From: Omnitrophica WOR_2 bacterium RIFCSPHIGHO2_02_FULL_67_20
GTDB lineage: Bacteria; Omnitrophota; Gorgyraeia; Aquiviventales; Aquiviventaceae
Length of the DNA stretch: 11,567 nucleotides
Direction: 5' to 3'
NCBI GenBank assembly: GCA_001805695.1
Contig: MHGT01000006.1
Span: forward strand, 1-11,567
Translations under genes and position numbers: made by a program
In this document: one piece after another, positions 6,788 to 11,567 of the stretch
How positions within the stretch are numbered: the first letter of the stretch is position 1
Layout of the letters: the number at the start of each line of letters is the position of its first letter
The notes under the pieces: model-generated
The model's input: only the letters and a program-made list of their open reading frames with translations
Told to the model about the DNA's origin: nothing
The model's database searches: none

Positions 6788-8074
6788 TTAGTCTTCCATC
6801 TGCAGGACCCTGGCGATGCGCTTGACGGCTTCGCGGAGGCGCGCGTCCGGCTGGACGAGGGCGAACCGGATGTAGCCCTCGCCGTACTCCCCGAAGCCGC
6901 TGCCGGGCGCCGTCACGACGCCGGTTTCCTGCACGAGGAGTGTCGCGAACTCGAGCGACGTCAGCGCGCTGAACTTGGGCGGGATCTTCGCCCACACGTA
7001 GAAGGTTCCCTTCGGCATGGGCACCTCCCACCCGATCCGCTTGAGAAGCGGCACGAACGCGTCCCGCCGTCTCTTATACGTCGAGACCGCCCACTGGACG
7101 TAGTCCTGCGGGCCGGTGAGTGCTGTGATCGCCGCCCACTGGACGGCGCGGAAGATCCCGAAGTCGATGTAGCTTTTGGTTTTCGCCAGCGAGGCGAGGA
7201 TGTCCTGGTTGCCGACGCCGAAGCCGAAGCGCAGGCCCGGCAGGCTGTAGGACTTGGACAGGGTGTGAAACTCCACGGCGACGTCCTTCGCCCCTGCCAC
7301 CTCCAGGATGCTCGGCGCGCGCGGGCCGTCAAAGACAAAATCGGAGTAGGCGAAATCGTGCACGACCATGATGCGGTGGGTGCGCGCCCACGCGATGACC
7401 TCCTTGAAGAACTTCAGGTCCGCCACCGCCGTCGTCGGGTTGTGCGGGTAACTGAGGAAGAGCATCTTCGACTGCTTGAGGACGCTCGGCGGGATGGCGC
7501 GGAGGTCCGGCAGGTAGCGCCGCTCCGCGTGGATGGGGAGGTTGTACAGGATCCCGCCCGCCAGGACGACGCCGTTGAAGTGGACCGGATACGTCGGGTT
7601 CGGGACGAGTGCCACGTCGTCGTGGTTCAGGAAGGCGAGCGAGAGGTGCGAGATCCCCTCCTTGGAGCCGATGAGCGGCAGGACCTCCTCGACCGGATCC
7701 AGCGTCACGCGGAATTTGCGGTGGTACCACTGGGCGATCGCCTCGTTGAGCTTGCGCTCGACTTCCCCGCCCTTGCGCGAGTAGGGATGGTTCGCCGGCT
7801 TGCGCGACTGCCGGACCAGCTCTTGCACGACATGCTTGGGCGGCGGCAGGTCCGGGTTGCCCATGCCGAGGTTGATGATGTCCTTGCCCTGCGCCCTCGC
7901 CTGCTGGGTCAGCTCGTCGAGGATCGTGAAGAGGTAGAGCGGCAGCCGCTTGAGGCGGTTCGCCTCATGGAAGAGGCGGCCATTGTTGCGCGTCTGCTCG
8001 CGCTTCGTGCGCTCCCGCAGCTGCTGCTGGATGCGCCGGATGGACGAGGAGGAGAGCGTCGTGGTGCTGGCCAT
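6788..8074 (-). CDS. PLP aminotransferase class I/II, AlaC / LL-diaminopimelate aminotransferase-like
   Basis: This 428-residue fold-type I PLP enzyme has the AlaC/DapL pattern: INLGMGNPDLPPP (67-79), LIGSKEGISHL (134-144), PNPTYPVHFNG (158-168), SYPHNPTTA (208-216), HDFAYSD (239-245) with Asp240 and Tyr243, and SKSYSLPGLRFGF (273-285) with the PLP lysine Lys274. The family moves amino groups between 2-oxoglutarate/glutamate and either pyruvate/alanine or the tetrahydrodipicolinate/LL-diaminopimelate pair; I cannot decide which. Residues 1-34 are a Ser-rich, then charged extension that the closest families normally lack. The ATG at 8074 is well supported by GAGGAG (8086-8081) 6 bases upstream. 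It starts 10 bases after lipA, and a hairpin at that junction covers the ribosome-binding site. Confidence 0.9.
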   Translation of the reverse strand: MASTTTLSSSSIRRIQQQLRERTKREQTRNNGRLFHEANRLKRLPLYLFTILDELTQQARAQGKDIINLGMGNPDLPPPKHVVQELVRQSRKPANHPYSRKGGEVERKLNEAIAQWYHRKFRVTLDPVEEVLPLIGSKEGISHLSLAFLNHDDVALVPNPTYPVHFNGVVLAGGILYNLPIHAERRYLPDLRAIPPSVLKQSKMLFLSYPHNPTTAVADLKFFKEVIAWARTHRIMVVHDFAYSDFVFDGPRAPSILEVAGAKDVAVEFHTLSKSYSLPGLRFGFGVGNQDILASLAKTKSYIDFGIFRAVQWAAITALTGPQDYVQWAVSTYKRRRDAFVPLLKRIGWEVPMPKGTFYVWAKIPPKFSALTSLEFATLLVQETGVVTAPGSGFGEYGEGYIRFALVQPDARLREAVKRIARVLQMED

Positions 8075-8080
8075 ATTGTT

Positions 8081-8086
8081 CTCCTC
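8081..8086 (-). promoter_or_regulatory. Ribosome-binding site of the AlaC/DapL-like aminotransferase
   Basis: GAGGAG lies 6 bases before the ATG at 8074 and fixes that start rather than the upstream in-frame codon at 8131. It overlaps the last codon positions of lipA and one arm of the 8083-8098 hairpin. Confidence 0.8.
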
Positions 8087-8098
8087 ACCAAGGTGAGG
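8083..8098 (-). promoter_or_regulatory. Perfect 7-bp hairpin spanning the lipA stop and the next ribosome-binding site
   Basis: On the minus strand CCTCACC, a TT loop, and GGTGAGG form a perfect inverted repeat. The 3' arm contains the lipA TGA stop (8087-8085) and most of the GAGGAG ribosome-binding site of the next gene. The RNA could hide that site until ribosomes finishing lipA open the stem, a simple coupling device. The 2-base loop is tight, so the outermost loop-side pair may not form. Confidence 0.65.
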
Positions 8099-8957
8099 TG
8101 ATTGCCTGGCTGTTGAGCGCGTCCACCGCATGGTACGAGCTTCGGACGAACGGCCCCGCCTTCACCCAGGCAAAGCCGGCCTCATCGGCCAGCCGCTCGT
8201 ACCACTGAAACCGTTCCGGGCTGACGTACTCCATCACCGGCAGATGGCGCTCGTCAGGCCGCAGGTACTGTCCGATGGTCAGATGCGTCACGCCGGCTTC
8301 CCGCGCGTCCGCCAAGGTCCGCCGCACCTCCTCGGGCGTTTCCCCGAGGCCGACCATCAGGCTCGATTTGATGAGGCTGCCGGTGCCGAGCGCTGCGGCG
8401 AACGCCAGCGCGCCGAGCGAGCGCCGGTAGTCCGCCTGCGGCCGCAAGAGGTTCGAGAGGCGCTCCACGGTCTCCACGTTGTGGGCGAACACCTCCGGCC
8501 GGCCCGTCTCAAGCACCTGCCGGATGAGCTCCTCGCGGCCGTGGAAGTCCGGCACGAGCGTTTCGATGGTGATGCCGGGATTGTGGCTGCGCACCGTCCG
8601 GATCACGTCGGCGAAATGCCCCGCCCCCTCGTCCCGCAGGTCGTCCCGCGCGACAGACGTGATGACGGCGTGCCGGAGTCCCAGCCGCCGCACCGCCTCG
8701 GCCACGCGCCAGGGCTCATCCGCCTCCGGCGGCTGCGGCCGGCCGTGGTCCACCGCGCAGAAGCCGCAGCTGCGGGTGCAGCGCTCGCCCAGGATCATGA
8801 ACGTGAGCGATCGCCGCGACCAGCACTCCTGCAGGTTCGGGCAGACCGCGCTCTCGCACACGGTCGCCAGGCGCAGGTCCTCGACCAGGCCCCGGACCTC
8901 GCGGGCAACACCGTGCGGCGAGAACGACTGCTTCATCCAGCGTGGGTAGCGCTGCAT
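8085..8957 (-). CDS. lipA: Lipoyl synthase (radical SAM)
   Basis: This 290-residue protein has the expected length. It inserts two sulfur atoms into the octanoyl chain on lipoyl domains of 2-oxoacid dehydrogenases and the glycine cleavage H protein. The auxiliary 4Fe-4S ligands are Cys34, Cys39 and Cys45 (CESAVCPNLQEC). The radical SAM cluster ligands are Cys60, Cys64 and Cys67 (CTRSCGFC). The C-terminal RSSY (272-275) supplies the Ser ligand of the auxiliary cluster. IKSSLMVGLGE and VFAHNVETVERL are further family marks. The ATG at 8957 lies 10 bases after the isocitrate dehydrogenase stop; the upstream GCGGCGGT is a poor ribosome-binding site, so coupling is likely. No lipB or lplA is seen in the window, so the octanoyl transfer step must be encoded elsewhere. 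Confidence 0.97.
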   Translation of the reverse strand: MQRYPRWMKQSFSPHGVAREVRGLVEDLRLATVCESAVCPNLQECWSRRSLTFMILGERCTRSCGFCAVDHGRPQPPEADEPWRVAEAVRRLGLRHAVITSVARDDLRDEGAGHFADVIRTVRSHNPGITIETLVPDFHGREELIRQVLETGRPEVFAHNVETVERLSNLLRPQADYRRSLGALAFAAALGTGSLIKSSLMVGLGETPEEVRRTLADAREAGVTHLTIGQYLRPDERHLPVMEYVSPERFQWYERLADEAGFAWVKAGPFVRSSYHAVDALNSQAITSPW

Positions 8958-8967
8958 TACCGCCGCA

Positions 8968-10065
8968 TTAGATCGTCACCTTCACCGTGCGCATCTTCTC
9001 GATAATCGCGTCGGCCATCTCTTTGGTGCCGACGGCGGTCGGGTCGTTGCGGTCGGCTTTGAGGTCGTACGTCACCCGCCGGCCCTCCCGCAGGACCGCC
9101 GCCACCGCCGCGTCCAGCCGCCGGGCCGCCGAGCGCTCCCCGAGGTAGTCGAGCATCATCACCCCGGAGAGGATCATGGCGACCGGGTTGACCTTGTTGA
9201 GGCCGGCGTACTTCGGGGCACTCCCGTGCACCGCCTCGAACACGGCGATCCCATCGCCGATATTGGCGCCTGGGGCGACACCCAGGCCCCCGATGAGCCC
9301 GGCGCACAAATCCGAGATGATGTCGCCGTACAGGTTCGGCAGGACCAGGACGTCGAAGTCCTGCGGCTTGAGGACGAGCTGCATGCAGGTCGCATCCACC
9401 AGCCGGTCCTCGAACGCGACGCGCCCCTCATAGGCTGCTGCCACCCGGCGGGCGGTCTCCATGAAGAGGCCGTCCGTGAACTTCATGATATTCGCTTTGT
9501 GCACCGCCGTCACCTTCTTGCGGCCGTGCGCGAGCGCGTGCTCGAAGGCGTACCGGACGATGCGCTCGGTCGCCGTCGCGGAGATCGGCTTGATGCTGAT
9601 CGCGGCATCCGCCTGGATCGGCTGCTTGGACCAGTCCGTGAGCTGGGCGATGAGCTGCTTCGTGCGCTCCTCGCCCGCGGCGAACTCGATGCCGGCGTAG
9701 AGGTCCTCGGTGTTCTCGCGGACGATCACGAGGTTGACCTGCGAAAACGGCGAGCGCACGCCGGCGTAGGTCCGGCAGGGGCGCACGCACGCGTACAGGT
9801 TCAGTGCCTTGCGCAGCGCGACGTTGACCGACCGGAACCCCTTGCCAATGGGCGTCGTGATCGGTCCCTTGATCGCCACCCGGTTGTCGCGGACCGACTT
9901 GAGCGTGTCCTCAGGCAGCGGGGTGTTGAACTGCTTGATGGCCCCCTCGCCCGCCGGACGCTCATCCCACTGGAATGAGACGCCGGTCGCTTCAAGGCAG
10001 CGACGGGCCGCCCAGGCGACTTCCGGGCCAATGCCGTCACCAGGAATGAACGTTATCTTGTGCAT
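8968..10065 (-). CDS. Isocitrate dehydrogenase (isocitrate/isopropylmalate dehydrogenase family)
   Basis: This 365-residue beta-decarboxylating dehydrogenase starts at the ATG at 10065 (MHKITFIPGDGIGPEV), preceded by GGTGG about 8 bases upstream. Substrate-site residues point to isocitrate rather than isopropylmalate: Ser79, Asn81 and Arg85 in FRSVNVALRK, Arg95 (VRPC), Arg116, Tyr123 (RENTEDLYAG), Lys190, Asp224, Asp248 and Asp252. It converts isocitrate to 2-oxoglutarate and CO2 in the TCA cycle. The cofactor loop reads HGSAPKYAGLNKVNP; Lys285 and Tyr286 match the pair that binds the 2'-phosphate of NADP in E. coli Icd, where NAD enzymes usually have Asp and Ile. Overall length and sequence resemble the short enzymes often labelled NAD-dependent, so the cofactor is uncertain. 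It lies 14 bases after the aminotransferase gene and 10 bases before lipA. Confidence 0.92.
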   Translation of the reverse strand: MHKITFIPGDGIGPEVAWAARRCLEATGVSFQWDERPAGEGAIKQFNTPLPEDTLKSVRDNRVAIKGPITTPIGKGFRSVNVALRKALNLYACVRPCRTYAGVRSPFSQVNLVIVRENTEDLYAGIEFAAGEERTKQLIAQLTDWSKQPIQADAAISIKPISATATERIVRYAFEHALAHGRKKVTAVHKANIMKFTDGLFMETARRVAAAYEGRVAFEDRLVDATCMQLVLKPQDFDVLVLPNLYGDIISDLCAGLIGGLGVAPGANIGDGIAVFEAVHGSAPKYAGLNKVNPVAMILSGVMMLDYLGERSAARRLDAAVAAVLREGRRVTYDLKADRNDPTAVGTKEMADAIIEKMRTVKVTI

Positions 10066-10079
10066 CTTGAGTCCACCGT

Positions 10080-11267
10080 TTACCCCGCTGGTCGCCGCTT
10101 CTTCAGCCACTCGCCCAGCCGGCCGAGCGCATCGTCAATGGTTTTCAGCGACGCCGCGAAGCTCATCCGGAGAAACCCCGGAGCGCCGAACCCTTCGCCC
10201 GGCACCGTCGCGATCAGGAGATCCTCCAGCCACTGCGCCGCGGTCGCCTCGGCGGACTGCTGCAGGCCGCTGACGCTGCACCAGGCGTAGAAGGCGCCCC
10301 CCGGCATCGCGCACCGCAGGGGAGCGAGCCGGTTCAGGCCGCTGACGAGGCGGTCGCGCCGCTCTTGGAACTCGCGCCGCATGGCGGCGACCGGGGCTTG
10401 GTCGCCGGTCAGCGCCGCCAAGGCGGCATACTGGCTGATGGAGGTTGGGTTCGACGTCGAATGGCTCTGGACGTTGACCATGGCTTCGATCCACGGCTGG
10501 GGGCCGGCGGCCCAGCCGATGCGCCAGCCGGTCATGCTGTAAGTTTTTGAAACCCCACCGAGGATCACCGTCCGGTCACGCATCTCCGGAACCGCCTGCA
10601 CGATGGAGACGTGGCGCGAGGGCGGGTAGACCAGCTGGTCGTAAATTTCGTCGCTGACCACGATGAGGTCGCGCTCGATCGCGAGCCGGGCGAGTGCCTT
10701 GAGCCGGCCCTCATCGATCACGGCGCCCGTCGGGTTGCCGGGGCTGTTGATGATGATCGCCTTGGTCGAGCCGGTCAGCGCTCCGCGGACCGCCTCGGGA
10801 TCCGGCAGGAACCCCTCCGCCTCCCGCGTCTCAACGACGACCGGCGTCGCACCGGCCAGACGGACCAGCGGCGGGAAGCTGACCCAGTAAGGTGCCAGCA
10901 CGATGACCTCATCGCTCGGCTGGCAGAGCGCCTGGAAGACGTTGAAGAGCGCGTGTTTCGTCCCGCAAGTGATGATGGTCTGGGCGGGCTGGTACGAGGT
11001 GCCGCGCGTCCGGTTCACGGCCGCGGCGGCCGCCGAGCGCAGCTCGGGGATGCCGGCCACCGGCGTGTATTTCGTCTGGTTGTCGCGGATGGCCTGGATC
11101 GCCGCCTGCTTGATGGGCTCCGGCGTCTGGAAGTCGGGTTCCCCGGCGGTAAAGTCGAGCACCGGCTTGCCGGCCTTGGCGAGCGCCTTGGCCTTGGCGG
11201 CCAGGGCGAGGGTGGGCGAGCCTTCGACGTGGCGAAGGCGATCCGCGATAACTCTGGAGGTATCCAT
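10080..11267 (-). CDS. Aspartate-type PLP aminotransferase, class I (subgroup Ib)
   Basis: This 395-residue fold-type I PLP enzyme resembles bacterial aspartate and aspartate/prephenate aminotransferases. Marks in order are GEPDFQTP (42-49), TKYTPVAGIPELR (65-77), INSPGNPTGAV (173-183) with Asn178, SDEIYDQLVY (205-214) with Asp206 and Tyr209, and GGVSKTYSMTGWRIGW (237-252) with the PLP lysine Lys241. GFLRMSFA near the C-terminus carries the Arg that binds the substrate alpha-carboxylate. It interconverts aspartate and oxaloacetate with 2-oxoglutarate and glutamate; prephenate or other oxoacids are possible second substrates. I chose the ATG at 11267: the open frame extends to a GTG at 11333, but those extra codons come from the palindromic repeat, and neither start has a good ribosome-binding site. 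Isocitrate dehydrogenase follows after 14 bases. Confidence 0.92.
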   Translation of the reverse strand: MDTSRVIADRLRHVEGSPTLALAAKAKALAKAGKPVLDFTAGEPDFQTPEPIKQAAIQAIRDNQTKYTPVAGIPELRSAAAAAVNRTRGTSYQPAQTIITCGTKHALFNVFQALCQPSDEVIVLAPYWVSFPPLVRLAGATPVVVETREAEGFLPDPEAVRGALTGSTKAIIINSPGNPTGAVIDEGRLKALARLAIERDLIVVSDEIYDQLVYPPSRHVSIVQAVPEMRDRTVILGGVSKTYSMTGWRIGWAAGPQPWIEAMVNVQSHSTSNPTSISQYAALAALTGDQAPVAAMRREFQERRDRLVSGLNRLAPLRCAMPGGAFYAWCSVSGLQQSAEATAAQWLEDLLIATVPGEGFGAPGFLRMSFAASLKTIDDALGRLGEWLKKRRPAG

Positions 11268-11277
11268 ACCGAAGATG

Positions 11278-11351
11278 GATTTCGCAGATTGTGGCTTGAT
11301 TTCGCAGATGGACGTCGTGATCGGCGAAATCACTTCAACATCTGCGGAATC
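11278..11351. repeat. Cluster of direct and inverted GATTTCGCAGAT repeats
   Basis: Two direct copies of GATTTCGCAGAT lie at 11278-11289 and 11298-11309. An inverted copy at 11339-11351 matches 11298-11310 at 12 of 13 bases, and a partial inverted copy (GCGAAATCA) lies at 11324-11332. The cluster fills the spacer between the unidentified upstream gene and the aspartate-type aminotransferase. It shares the CGCAGATG core with the palindrome at 6702-6784. Confidence 0.8.
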
Positions 11352-11352
11352 A

Positions 11353-11567
11353 TCATTTCTTCTTACGGGTCCAGATGTGGCGCAGCCCCTCGAAGAACCC
11401 CTTCGGTGTCTCGCCCTCCTCCGCCTTCTGCGGTTTGGGCTGCGGGCGCTTCGGGGCGGCCGGTTGCGGTGCGGGAGCCGGCTTGGCGCCCGGTGTGACG
11501 GCCGGCTGGCTCACCGGCAGGCGGCTGAGCGCCAGGAGCGCTTTCTGGGCGCCGTCGCCCAGCCGAA
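11353..11567 (-). CDS. C-terminal end of an unidentified protein with a Pro/Ala/Lys-rich linker
   Basis: Only the last 70 residues are in the window; the gene begins beyond the right edge and stops with TGA at 11355-11353. The visible part starts RLGDGAQKALLALSRLP, a likely helix. About 30 residues rich in Pro, Ala, Lys and Gln follow, and the end is GFFEGLRHIWTRKKK, a short amphipathic and strongly basic tail. The frame is supported by codons with G or C in third positions and by the clean stop. I do not recognise the family. A flexible linker with a basic tail could suit a membrane-, nucleic-acid- or envelope-associated protein, but nothing here decides that. Confidence 0.6.
   Translation of the reverse strand, partial: RLGDGAQKALLALSRLPVSQPAVTPGAKPAPAPQPAAPKRPQPKPQKAEEGETPKGFFEGLRHIWTRKKK

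Noticed and set aside
6692..8101. A 469-codon open frame on the plus strand
   Set aside because: It is antisense to the clearly recognised aminotransferase and has no recognisable motifs. Similar plus-strand frames at 2711-3430, 8130-9005, 9226-9978 and 10611-11498 were dropped for the same reason.

Overview
The window is a GC-rich stretch (I estimate about two-thirds G+C) in which every gene I can support lies on the minus strand, so transcription runs from the right edge to the left. A TonB-like protein, an LpxL/HtrB-type acyltransferase and an exported M16 peptidase point to a diderm (Gram-negative) bacterium. Gene content and GC would fit lineages such as Nitrospirota or Methylomirabilota, but that is a guess and no taxonomic marker was tested. 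I found no rRNA, tRNA, transposase, CRISPR array or phage gene. The large plus-strand open frames are antisense shadows of these GC-rich genes.

Layout in transcription order (right to left). At the right edge is the C-terminal tail of an unidentified gene (11353-11567). After an 85-base spacer full of inverted repeats comes a compact central-metabolism group: a class I aspartate-type aminotransferase (10080-11267), an isocitrate dehydrogenase (8968-10065), lipoyl synthase lipA (8085-8957) and a second class I/II aminotransferase of the AlaC/LL-diaminopimelate type (6788-8074), separated by only 10-14 bases. These genes meet at the oxaloacetate/glutamate/2-oxoglutarate node. LipA makes the cofactor of the 2-oxoacid dehydrogenases that consume pyruvate and 2-oxoglutarate.

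A second spacer (6684-6787) holds an 83-base imperfect palindrome with the same CGCAGAT core as the first spacer. After it comes an envelope-lipid group with overlapping genes: an MGDG-synthase/UgtP-like diacylglycerol glycosyltransferase (5499-6683), an LpxL-type lysophospholipid acyltransferase (4535-5521) and a GT2 polyprenyl-phosphate-type glycosyltransferase (3864-4538). Then follow protein-L-isoaspartate methyltransferase pcm (3211-3855) and a TonB-like protein (2522-3229).

A perfect consensus sigma-70-type promoter (TTGACA, 17-base spacer, TATAAT; 2473-2501) sits in the 68-base gap after the TonB-like gene and reads into rpsU (ribosomal protein bS21, 2271-2453). A two-domain exported M16 zinc peptidase follows 8 bases later and runs off the left edge.

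Most of the window is ordinary housekeeping DNA. I did not find a convincing undescribed system. The points most worth a second look are the shared palindromic repeats in the two spacers, the consensus promoter with an almost absent leader, the hairpin at the lipA stop that would bury the next ribosome-binding site, the GT28-acyltransferase-GT2 lipid module, the TonB-like protein with a coiled coil instead of a proline-rich spacer, and an Asp-to-Asn change in Pcm.
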